The notes under the pieces were generated by a model. The model worked only from the letters and a program-made list of their open reading frames with translations, made no database searches and had not been told where the DNA came from. 12,216 nt of DNA, taken from the NCBI GenBank assembly GCA_008501785.1, contig QQUD01000382.1, positions 1 to 12,216 on the forward strand, written 5' to 3'. A program made the translations under genes and the position numbers. The stretch comes from Chloroflexota bacterium. GTDB taxonomy: Bacteria; Chloroflexota; Anaerolineae; Promineifilales; Promineifilaceae. Shown here piece by piece: positions 6,975 to 12,216 of the stretch (positions are counted from its first letter, which is position 1; each line of letters starts with the position of its first letter).

Positions 6975-7036
6975 AAAAAAAGGAGTGGAGGCTTTAGCCG
7001 GAACGGGTTGAATACCCGGCTAAAGCCTCCACTCCT
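6975..7036 (-). terminator. Strong terminator hairpin between convergent genes
   Basis: A perfect 21-bp inverted repeat pairs 6981-7001 with 7016-7036, around a 14-base loop that itself offers CGGGT/ACCCG pairing. Seven A residues (6975-6981) give a U-tract on the minus strand, ending the fmdB-csoR-osmC operon; the stem also faces the GH172 gene from the other side. The GGAGGCTTTAGCCGG sequence has the look of a dispersed element reused as a terminator. Confidence 0.8.
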
Positions 7037-7080
7037 AACATCGTCCAAAAACTCTACACTACGTCAAAATTGTTCTGATT

Positions 7081-7512
7081 TTAAGCTGCTGCTTGTTCCT
7101 CAATGCGATAGGATGTACTCATTTCTACGCCTGAACGACGAAACATGATGCTGGCTGAACAATACTTTTCCTCAGACAGTTCAATTGCTTTTTCAACAGA
7201 CTGTGGGTCAATATTTTCACCCCGAACAACATAAACCAGTTCAGCTTCTGTGTACACCATTGGGTAATCTTCAGCACGTTTCGCTTTGATTTCAACCTCA
7301 ACGCCATGCACATTTTGGCGCATTTTTTGCAGAATCGAAACGACATCAATGCCTGTGCAGCCGACAACGCCAGCCAACAACATTTCCATTGGGCTGCCTG
7401 ATTCTGCACCAGGTTTGCTGCTCATTTTGAACTGGTATCCAGACCCCATCGTTGCATCAAATTCAAGATTTTTGCCCGTCCATGAGGCACGGGCTGTTTT
7501 TATGTTACTCAT
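7081..7512 (-). CDS. OsmC-family protein (peroxide/thiol stress)
   Basis: A 143-residue OsmC/Ohr-superfamily protein, closest in pattern to the YhfA-type OsmC group. Such proteins reduce organic hydroperoxides with a reactive Cys pair, and some respond to polysulfides. Both family cysteines are present: Cys52 in AGVVGCTGID, in the SPMEMLLAGVVGCTG block that marks the family, and Cys118 in EEKYCSAS. Only five bases separate it from the upstream CsoR-like repressor gene, so they are co-transcribed; its own ribosome site is weak (GGTTG), suggesting translational coupling. It is followed by a strong terminator. The physiological substrate is not shown by sequence; a sulfane-sulfur role is inferred from the neighbour. 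Confidence 0.88.
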   Translation of the reverse strand: MSNIKTARASWTGKNLEFDATMGSGYQFKMSSKPGAESGSPMEMLLAGVVGCTGIDVVSILQKMRQNVHGVEVEIKAKRAEDYPMVYTEAELVYVVRGENIDPQSVEKAIELSEEKYCSASIMFRRSGVEMSTSYRIEEQAAA

Positions 7513-7517
7513 TTTTA

Positions 7518-7796
7518 TTATTCAACCTTTGCAATTAGCTTCATTAAATCATCCACCATCACAGTCTGTTCAGCGCCAGACAAATCACCGCTTTGCAATA
7601 AACACTCTTTGGCATAACCGCGCAAAAATTGCAGGCGTGCGTTGTGAACGGCGGAGCGAACGGCCGTTAACTGCTGAATAATCTCCTGACAATCACGGTC
7701 ATCATCCAACATCTTTTGCACACCACGCACCTGCCCCTCAATTCGGCGCAGCCGCTTCTGCAAATCATCCTTCACAACAGGCGAATGAACTTTCAT
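7518..7796 (-). CDS. CsoR/CstR-family transcriptional repressor
   Basis: A 92-residue all-helical repressor of the CsoR/RcnR/FrmR/CstR family (DUF156), binding DNA as a tetramer. The RLRRIEGQVRGVQKML helix (15-30) is diagnostic. Sensing residues are Cys36 (DRDCQEI) and Cys65 (AKECL), at the positions of the two copper-ligand cysteines of mycobacterial CsoR. The third copper ligand, His61, is Tyr61 here. Two cysteines without that His is the arrangement of persulfide-sensing CstR rather than copper-sensing CsoR. I chose ATG 7796 because GGAG is seven bases upstream; an upstream in-frame TTG at 7823 lacks a site. It lies between an fmdB-like gene and osmC, and a family-type operator is in the operon promoter (8127-8148), suggesting autoregulation. 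Family is secure; persulfide sensing is inferred. Confidence 0.9.
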   Translation of the reverse strand: MKVHSPVVKDDLQKRLRRIEGQVRGVQKMLDDDRDCQEIIQQLTAVRSAVHNARLQFLRGYAKECLLQSGDLSGAEQTVMVDDLMKLIAKVE

Positions 7797-7852
7797 AATT
7801 TCTCCAGCAAGTTTTTTAGCCAAAACTTACCCCTTGCTTCTTACCCAATTTT

Positions 7853-7869
7853 CCAAACCAACGGTTTGG
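7853..7869. repeat. Perfect inverted repeat upstream of the repressor gene
   Basis: CCAAACC (7853-7859), spacer AAC, GGTTTGG (7863-7869). It lies in the 88-base gap between the fmdB-like stop and the repressor ATG. No U-tract follows on the minus strand, so it may be an operator or an RNA processing/stability hairpin within the operon transcript. Confidence 0.5.
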
Positions 7870-7884
7870 TTAACAACCACTCGC

Positions 7885-8094
7885 TCAGGTGAAGGGGCTG
7901 CTCGGCGGTGGAGCCGAAACAGCTTGCGCCATGGAACGTGTTCCGCCCCCGACAGCGACAGCCGAAGAAATGCGACGGCGTGTGTTCATACTGCCACAGC
8001 CTGGACATTCTTGTGGATCACCAGATTGGGACATGCGTAATTTTTTTTCAAATGGGTGCCCGCACTCACGGCAGGCAAAATCATACATTGGCAT
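7885..8094 (-). CDS. FmdB-type zinc ribbon protein
   Basis: A 69-residue protein with the FmdB/CxxC-CxxC zinc ribbon: MPMYDFACRECG at the N-terminus, then ECPGCGS, giving Cys8, Cys11, Cys30 and Cys33 as a zinc knuckle. The tail is flexible and Ser/Ala/Pro-rich, which is common in the family. The family was named from the formamidase regulon and is often called a putative regulatory protein, but its biochemical role is not established. GGGAG lies 11 bases before the ATG, a slightly long spacing. As first gene of the predicted fmdB-csoR-osmC operon, directly behind a CsoR-type operator, it should be induced by whatever signal the repressor senses; the reactive zinc-cysteine site fits a thiol or metal stress theme. 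Confidence 0.85.
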   Translation of the reverse strand: MPMYDFACRECGHPFEKKLRMSQSGDPQECPGCGSMNTRRRISSAVAVGGGTRSMAQAVSAPPPSSPFT

Positions 8095-8123
8095 CGTAAA
8101 ATATGCTCCCTACAATTCAGGTT

Positions 8124-8154
8124 AATATACTATGGGGGAGTATAGTATTTTCAA
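8124..8154 (-). promoter_or_regulatory. Promoter of the fmdB-csoR-osmC operon
   Basis: On the minus strand TTGAAA (8149-8154) is a -35; -10 candidates are TATATT (8124-8129, 19-base spacer) and TAGTAT (8127-8132, 16-base spacer). In either case the spacer contains the G-tract of the predicted operator, so a bound repressor would block RNA polymerase. Confidence 0.55.
8127..8148. promoter_or_regulatory. Predicted CsoR-family operator
   Basis: ATACTAT (8127-8133) and ATAGTAT (8142-8148) are perfect inverted arms flanking GGGGGAGT. An AT-rich palindrome around a run of G residues is the known operator architecture of the CsoR/RcnR/FrmR family (compare the RcnR consensus TACT-G6-N-AGTA). It lies 33 bases upstream of the fmdB-like start and one gene away from a CsoR-family repressor. 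Confidence 0.7.
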
Positions 8155-8163
8155 GGACGAATG

Positions 8164-9279
8164 TCAAGTTTTTTGATTCAATTTTTGGCAAATATCAACA
8201 ACTTCATCAGCAGGCAGACCAAATCGTGTGTTGCCATCTCTTCCCACAACTGTGTGTGCCATCAACAAACTATTATAAATGGCTTCTTCGACAGACTCGA
8301 TAACTGCCAGTGCAAATCCGTCCATGATTTTTTGGTCGTAAACGGCCGTTTCCACCCCACTTGAACCATCAGGCCGATCCATCACCCGCCGCGTCGTGCT
8401 AAACGCAATCACAAAATCACCGCTGCCCCCGTGACACGTACTGCCCGTTCGTGCTAAACCAAACGCAGCGCGTCGGCACAATCGCCCTAATTGGCGGCTG
8501 TTCAACGGCGCATCGGTTGCCAACACAATCATGATCGAACCAGCCGCAGGGCGTGGTCTATAATTCGGTGGCTGCAACACCTGCCCAACAGGCACACTCG
8601 CAATCGTTAACTCCTCGGGTTTCCCAAAATTGCTCTGCACCAGCGCCCCTACCAAAAAACCACCCTGAGATTGAGGCAGCTGCCTGCTGGCCGTTCCAAT
8701 CCCACCTTTCCAGCCATAACAGCTTGTGCCCGCTCCCGCACCCACAGCCCCTTCATCGACTGTACCCCCGGTTGCGTTAGTAAAAGCTGTTCTCACTTCA
8801 TGTTCACCAATTGGGCGTGCCTGAATATCGCTGAGAAATCCATCACTGGTTTCGCCAACAACTGGGTTCACACTGGCATATCCGGGGCGGCCTTGTGCGG
8901 CAAACCCAATGCCAATTTGCGGGTTTTGCTCAATGGCAAGCGTGATCAGCGCATCTGCGACACGCGGCACGTTTAACGTGCCGGTGAGTGCAATCGGCGT
9001 TTCGATAGTTCCCAGCTCTCGCACCTGTTCAAAACCGGCAACTTTGCCAAACCCGTTAATGGTATGCACGGCTGCCGTCACTTTTTCGTTATAAAGATTG
9101 CCCACATGCGGCAAAATGAGCGTCACACCTGTACGAAATGGACCATTTCCTGTCCATGCACCTTCACCAGCAATCAACGTGGTGTGACCTACAGCAACCC
9201 CTGGAATGTCGGTAATTGTGTTGTGGGGGCCGGTGGGTAAACGGCCGTTATAAATCCCCAATTCTCGTATGCGTGGCAT
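8164..9279 (-). CDS. P1-family (S58) aminopeptidase, DmpA/BapA-like
   Basis: A 371-residue Ntn-hydrolase of peptidase family S58, made as an inactive precursor that cleaves itself into alpha and beta chains. Members remove N-terminal L- or D-amino acids or beta-amino acids (DmpA, BapA). Hallmarks are HNTITDIPGVAVGHTTL near the N-terminus, FRTGVTLILP, KGGIGTASR (191-199), and GSIMIVLATDAPL, where Ser248 after Gly247 is the predicted nucleophile and new N-terminus of the beta chain, close to Gly249-Ser250 of DmpA. I chose ATG 9279 because AGGAGG lies six bases upstream; the in-frame ATG at 9294 overlaps that site. No signal peptide is seen, so it is probably cytoplasmic. It may read through toward the fmdB operon, which nevertheless has its own promoter. 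Two AACGGCCGTT palindromes occur in it. Substrate preference cannot be read from sequence. Confidence 0.9.
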   Translation of the reverse strand: MPRIRELGIYNGRLPTGPHNTITDIPGVAVGHTTLIAGEGAWTGNGPFRTGVTLILPHVGNLYNEKVTAAVHTINGFGKVAGFEQVRELGTIETPIALTGTLNVPRVADALITLAIEQNPQIGIGFAAQGRPGYASVNPVVGETSDGFLSDIQARPIGEHEVRTAFTNATGGTVDEGAVGAGAGTSCYGWKGGIGTASRQLPQSQGGFLVGALVQSNFGKPEELTIASVPVGQVLQPPNYRPRPAAGSIMIVLATDAPLNSRQLGRLCRRAAFGLARTGSTCHGGSGDFVIAFSTTRRVMDRPDGSSGVETAVYDQKIMDGFALAVIESVEEAIYNSLLMAHTVVGRDGNTRFGLPADEVVDICQKLNQKT

Positions 9280-9323
9280 AAATAGCCTCCTCATAGAAGT
9301 ATCAATTTAAAACCGGACTACCT

Positions 9324-9401
9324 ATTCGTGATCGTGATCGTTTTCGTAATCGTAATCGTAATCGATTTCATTATCGATCACGATCACGAATGACGATTAC
9401 G
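9324..9401. repeat. Hexamer-repeat palindrome (CGTGAT/CGTAAT)
   Basis: ATTCGTGATCGTGATCG (9324-9340) pairs perfectly over 17 bp with 9375-9391. Between the arms are three CGTAAT units (9345-9362), which could pair with the CGATTACG at 9394-9401. The whole is built from hexamers of the form CGTRAT, so the hairpin seems to have arisen by hexamer expansion plus inversion. It lies in the 470-base gap 9280-9749 between divergent genes. Confidence 0.75.
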
Positions 9402-9466
9402 AGTGAGAAATATTGTTGGTAATATTTTTAAGCATCTTGATAATTGTCCGAACTTTCATTAAATTC

Positions 9467-9590
9467 GGCTCAATAGGATTTCAGGAGGTTGACATCAATT
9501 GTAGGGGCGCACCCTTGTGGTCGCCCTCGACTGGGCGAGTACAAGATCCGACCCTACAATTAGCACTTCCACGCGAAATCCTAGAGAGCC
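9467..9590. repeat. Nested palindromic MITE-like element
   Basis: Outer arms GGCT (9467-9470)/AGCC (9587-9590) and TAGGATTTC (9474-9482)/GAAATCCTA (9575-9583) enclose a core whose 10-bp ends AATTGTAGGG (9497-9506) and CCCTACAATT (9552-9561) are perfect inverted repeats. Inside, CTTGT (9514-9518) pairs with ACAAG (9541-9545), and TCGCCC (9521-9526) with GGGCGA (9533-9538). The core resembles the widespread 'TGTAGGGGCGACCC...' intergenic repeat of environmental genomes. No transposase is present. The rest of the gap, 9591-9749, shows no clear promoter for the downstream gene. Confidence 0.65.
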
Positions 9591-9749
9591 TTAAATTCTC
9601 TATTAGTAAACCGCCCGAAAGCTGAATTCAGAATGGATTCATAGCTTCCAGGAAGATTTTAGAACAAAGCACTATTGGCGAAAAGCTACTTTCGAGGTTT
9701 AATATCATTCAACTTTTATTGTCCATCCGGTCGGTAGGTATGACAAACA

Positions 9750-10787
9750 ATGCATACATTTTATGATCCACAACACATCCAGCACGATCCTGTTCAACTA
9801 CAAGGGTTCCTAATGCCTCAAGGCACTGCGCATTATCGTGAAAGTGCGGTGCGTGGCACGCTGATACACGAAGCAGTTAAGGCTGCCAAATTTGGACCTA
9901 TTACAAACCCAGGAGACTTTGGCATTGAGCCAATTGCTGAAATTCACGAGCACCAAATGCTCACAATTATGCAAAATGCATTCCAGCAAATGCAGCAAGA
10001 AGGTGGCGCTGTCCCAATTATTCCCAACACCTTTTCAATTCGAAATACACCAACTCATAAACCCTATGCAATCCAAGGGCAATTGGGGATGGTTTGCTTC
10101 GATACATTTTCTCCGATTTTGGAATATACATGGCAAGCGGCTTACTGGAGTGCGCAAACGGCCGTTAGTGCCGCAGCGCTAATTCTAGCTGGTGGTGAAC
10201 GACATACCTTTGCACTTTGCCGCCCACCAGGACACCATGCCTCTCATAACAAATTCGGCGGATGCTGCTATCTCAATAATGCGGCAATTGCGGCAAACTG
10301 GTTGGCACAGCAAGGGCAGCGTGTTGCCATATTGGATATTGATTGTTTTCATGGCAATGGCACACAAGATATTTTTTACGGCCGTTCCGACGTCCTCTTC
10401 TGTTCCATACACGCCGATCCGCTGCGTACTTACCCCTACTATTGGGGATTTGCTGACGAATTTGGAGCTGGCGCTGGGCTAAACTACAACTTCAATTTTC
10501 CATTACCATCCAAATGTGATGAGTTTCACTACATGGAAGCGTTCGATGAGGCATTATTTAAAATACGCCAATTTGTACCTGATGTGATGCTTGTCTCACT
10601 AGGTGTTGATATTGTGGCATTAAATGGCAACACATCCTTTCAACTGCCACCTTCCGCTTTGGCTCGTTTAGGTGCTAAAGTTGCCGCGTTTGATTTACCA
10701 ACCGTCATTGTGCAAGAGGGTGGATATGATTTAACTGTTTTAGGTGAGCATGTGGTCACATTTATGAAAGGCCTTTGCGGAGATTGA
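9750..10787 (+). CDS. Acetylpolyamine amidohydrolase / HDAC-fold protein with altered zinc site
   Basis: A 345-residue arginase/deacetylase-fold protein closest to bacterial acetylpolyamine amidohydrolases (about 340 residues), which remove acetyl groups from polyamines using Zn. The fold motifs are present: RPPGHHA with His162/His163, GGCCYLNNAAIAA, HADPLRTYPYYWGFADE with GAGAGLNYNFNFPLP (the polyamine-type loop), SLGVD with Asp287, and VQEGGY with Tyr326. The metal motif normally reads D-x-H-H-G-N-G, but here it is D198-C199-F200-H201-G-N-G, so the zinc-ligand His is Phe. The Asp ligands remain. The protein may be inactive, may bind metal differently (Cys199 is adjacent), or may act as a ligand sensor. 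The ribosome site is weak (AGG, 9736-9738). It is followed within two bases by two arrestin-like genes. The fold is certain; activity is doubtful. Confidence 0.85.
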   Translation: MHTFYDPQHIQHDPVQLQGFLMPQGTAHYRESAVRGTLIHEAVKAAKFGPITNPGDFGIEPIAEIHEHQMLTIMQNAFQQMQQEGGAVPIIPNTFSIRNTPTHKPYAIQGQLGMVCFDTFSPILEYTWQAAYWSAQTAVSAAALILAGGERHTFALCRPPGHHASHNKFGGCCYLNNAAIAANWLAQQGQRVAILDIDCFHGNGTQDIFYGRSDVLFCSIHADPLRTYPYYWGFADEFGAGAGLNYNFNFPLPSKCDEFHYMEAFDEALFKIRQFVPDVMLVSLGVDIVALNGNTSFQLPPSALARLGAKVAAFDLPTVIVQEGGYDLTVLGEHVVTFMKGLCGD

Positions 10788-10789
10788 TC

Positions 10790-11398
10790 ATGACAACAGA
10801 TGGACCAAAACGAACAACCGCCAATAGACCAGGCTGTTTAGTTGGTTTTAGCATTTTTTGGATCGCTTTTTCCTTAGTTTTTTTGTTTGTTGGGCTTGGA
10901 GATGATAGTTGGGTCTTCGCCATTTTTGGCGGCATTTTTGTAGCAATTGGGTTTGGGTTGTTGGTGTATGCAGTAATGGGATTGATTACCCGCTACCGCA
11001 TGGGAAAACCTATTGTCACATTTTCATTACCCACCTTACACGTTGGCGACTCATTTACGATGACCTATGAACACACGCTGCGCCAATCTTTAAACGTCCA
11101 ATCATTTACCGTTGACCTGATATTTCGGGAAGTTGCCACCTATCAACAAGGGACCGACACGCGCACAGTGACCCATAACCACATAATCGATTCTTTTGAA
11201 CAACCTTCTGGGCACTATCACAGCGGGCATTTTTGGCATGAAACCTTTGAAATGACAATTCCAGCTGACGGTATGCATTCCCTGGATGTGCGGCGCAACA
11301 AGCTAAAATGGATTGCTAAAATTCAGATAAAGATTCCAAAACTGCCTGATTTTGTAGAAGAATATGAATTAACTGTGTTGCCAGAAATGGCGCGGTAG
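10790..11398 (+). CDS. Two-TM membrane protein with an arrestin-like beta domain
   Basis: A 202-residue protein. The N-terminal 14 residues are polar. TM segments lie at about 16-36 and 41-66, followed by a soluble domain (75-202) of beta-sandwich character: FSLPTLHVGDSFTMTYEH, VDLIFREVATY, then TIPADGMHSLD and KLKWIAKIQIKIPKLPDF. This strand order, the 'IPADxMHS' turn and the 'xWxIxIxIPxxPDF' end recall bacterial arrestin/Vps26/SpoOM-like domains. The ATG at 10790 is preceded by GGAGA (10779-10783), seven bases away and inside the preceding gene's end; an in-frame TTG at 10775 is less likely. It starts two bases after the HDAC-fold stop. It is probably the membrane anchor of a complex with the next gene's product. 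Exact function is unknown. Confidence 0.7.
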   Translation: MTTDGPKRTTANRPGCLVGFSIFWIAFSLVFLFVGLGDDSWVFAIFGGIFVAIGFGLLVYAVMGLITRYRMGKPIVTFSLPTLHVGDSFTMTYEHTLRQSLNVQSFTVDLIFREVATYQQGTDTRTVTHNHIIDSFEQPSGHYHSGHFWHETFEMTIPADGMHSLDVRRNKLKWIAKIQIKIPKLPDFVEEYELTVLPEMAR

Positions 11399-11405
11399 GT
11401 GAACT

Positions 11406-11816
11406 ATGGCTAAAGCAGATATTGATATTTCAATCCAAGGCGGTGAAGATTCTTTTGGCGTACCATTATTCCGTCCTAATCAGGTCATTCATGGAAACTT
11501 TACCGTATTCCCCGATGCAAATGTAAAATGTCAGCACCTTTATGCGCGGCTGATATGGCAAACAGAAGGTCGCGGCACACGCTTCCGAGAGATCATTCAA
11601 GAAGACGATTTGTTTCAAGGTGAGTTTCAGGCGGGCATGCCTCGTTCATTTGATTTCCAATTTCCACTGCCTGCGGATCCGTGGAGCCACGAGGGTCACT
11701 ACGTCAGCATTGTCTGGGGGATTGAGGTGCAGATAGACGTGGCTTGGAGCAAAGACCCCAAGCAGATTGCTAATTTTGTGCTTTCACCGGAACGGGAGAT
11801 TGATTCTAGCTGGTAG
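11406..11816 (+). CDS. Soluble arrestin-like beta-sandwich protein
   Basis: A 136-residue protein with no signal peptide or TM. Features recalling arrestin-N/SpoOM-like domains are PNQVIHGNFTVFPD near the N-terminus (strand with 'V-x-G-x-V'), LYARLIWQTEGRGTRF, then RSFDFQFPLPADPWSHEGHYVSIVWGIEVQIDVAWSKD, where 'F-x-F-x-L-P ... P-x-S-x-x-G-x-x-x-x-I-x-W-x-x-x-V-x-I-D' is the typical closing beta hairpin. It begins seven bases after the upstream gene's stop, with AGGTGA overlapping that stop as ribosome site, so the pair is translationally linked. I infer that it partners the membrane-bound arrestin-like domain. It ends the cluster. Function is unknown. Confidence 0.7.
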   Translation: MAKADIDISIQGGEDSFGVPLFRPNQVIHGNFTVFPDANVKCQHLYARLIWQTEGRGTRFREIIQEDDLFQGEFQAGMPRSFDFQFPLPADPWSHEGHYVSIVWGIEVQIDVAWSKDPKQIANFVLSPEREIDSSW

Positions 11817-11826
11817 GAACGTGACT

Positions 11827-11846
11827 ATCGACAACTTTTTGTCGAT
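11827..11846. terminator. Hairpin between convergent genes
   Basis: ATCGACAA (11827-11834) pairs perfectly with TTGTCGAT (11839-11846) over 8 bp, with a 4-base loop. It lies between the arrestin-like gene and the convergent partial gene. Neither strand has a following U-tract, so it is at best a weak or factor-assisted terminator. Confidence 0.4.
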
Positions 11847-11872
11847 GTTGGCGCGTAAGTGCCTATCCCTTC

Positions 11873-12216
11873 CTACATTGTTTGATATTTTTGATAATGT
11901 TTTTGGAGGGAAACGGCCGTAATCTCCCCCACAACCTCTACCCCCTGCCAAACTTCATACAAAAAATATTCGGCTTCACGTAAATCCAATTTAAACGTGT
12001 CATACAAAAAGGCAATTGCATTATCTGAAAAGTTGACCAGCGGCTCCTCGTCAATGGCAAAAGTTGATAAACGGTGTTGCAAAATGTCTTTATAGAGCTT
12101 TGGGGTTATTTGGGAATCAAGCTGTACAGTTTTGAGAGGCAGTTTCTTGCGCAAAAACAGCGGGGTTAAATCTTCATGACTACTAAAGATGTTCGGAAAC
12201 GGCCGGTTTTCACCCC
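11873..12216 (-). CDS. 3' end of a gene leaving the window, possibly AAA+ ATPase lid
   Basis: A TTG at 12154 could start a 93-residue protein, but the frame stays open to the right edge, adding about 20 residues (GENRPFPNIFSSHEDLTPLF before the TTG), and no ribosome site precedes the TTG. It is therefore read as the C-terminus of a longer protein whose start is outside. The visible 113 or so residues contain 'ILQHRLSTF', 'VNFSDNAIAFLYDTFKLDLREAEYFLYEVW' and a basic/aromatic tail. The pattern of 'RL ... fs.dai..l ... lRea..ll' resembles the helical lid of AAA+/Orc-like ATPases; the Walker motifs would be off the window. It contains ACGGCCGT near its end. The function call is tentative. Confidence 0.5.
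   Translation of the reverse strand, partial: GENRPFPNIFSSHEDLTPLFLRKKLPLKTVQLDSQITPKLYKDILQHRLSTFAIDEEPLVNFSDNAIAFLYDTFKLDLREAEYFLYEVWQGVEVVGEITAVSLQKHYQKYQTM

Noticed and set aside
7518..7796. Copper-sensing CsoR
   Set aside because: Two of three copper ligands are present but the His is Tyr, and no copper export or chaperone gene is adjacent.
7834..8125. Plus-strand open frames opposite the fmdB-like gene
   Set aside because: The minus-strand frame encodes a clear CxxC-CxxC zinc ribbon with a ribosome site; the plus-strand ones show no recognisable features.
1..12216. tRNA, rRNA, riboswitch, attachment site or transposase
   Set aside because: No cloverleaf, rRNA-like stretch, known aptamer core or transposase motif was seen by eye on either strand; a covariance-model scan was not possible here.

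Overview
The window is about 12.2 kb of moderate-GC bacterial DNA. It most resembles an environmental Chloroflexota (Anaerolineae-like) genome. This rests on an R2-like ligand-binding oxidase, an F420-type LLM oxidoreductase of the Rv1855c group, a lipoprotein with a long Thr/Pro 'TPxPTNTP' linker, a GH172/DUF2961 protein, and many short intergenic palindromic elements. That placement is inference; no rRNA or tRNA gene is present to test it. There is no phage, transposase, CRISPR array or replication gene.

Layout. 1-281: upstream region of trxA. 282-620 (+): thioredoxin with its own terminator. 767-1693 (+): LLM oxidoreductase, convergent with 1773-2219 (-), a small acidic helical protein. 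2405-3430 (-): secreted lipoprotein. 3776-4303 (-): a DUF5706/PycTM-like membrane protein, divergent from 4443-5342 (+), an R2lox oxidase. 5431-6966 (+): a GH172/DUF2961 glycosidase-like protein. On the minus strand, a probable operon is transcribed leftward from about 8120: fmdB-like zinc ribbon (7885-8094), a CsoR/CstR-family repressor (7518-7796) and an OsmC-family thiol peroxidase-like protein (7081-7512). A CsoR-type operator (G-tract inside a palindrome, 8127-8148) lies in its promoter. 8164-9279 (-): DmpA-like self-processing aminopeptidase. 9280-9749: 470 bases of palindromic elements. 9750-11816 (+): a tightly packed three-gene cluster of an acetylpolyamine-deacetylase/HDAC-fold protein, a two-TM protein with an arrestin-like domain, and a soluble arrestin-like protein. 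11873-12216 (-): the 3' end of a gene leaving the window, possibly an AAA+ lid domain.

Most notable signals. (1) The palindrome AACGGCCGTT occurs eight times exactly. Its core ACGGCCGT occurs twelve times, always inside genes and in two reading phases, so protein sequence does not explain it; it behaves like a highly iterated palindrome (HIP1-like). (2) The CsoR-family repressor has the Cys-X-Cys pattern with Tyr in place of the copper-ligand His. With an OsmC neighbour and a matching operator, this suggests a persulfide/thiol-stress circuit. (3) The HDAC-fold protein has Phe where the family has a zinc-ligand His, and it leads a cluster with two arrestin-like proteins. (4) A PycTM-like effector protein stands alone, with no nucleotide cyclase in view. 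(5) At least five kinds of short palindromic repeats sit between genes, one of them present twice in opposite orientation (686-753 and 5344-5413).
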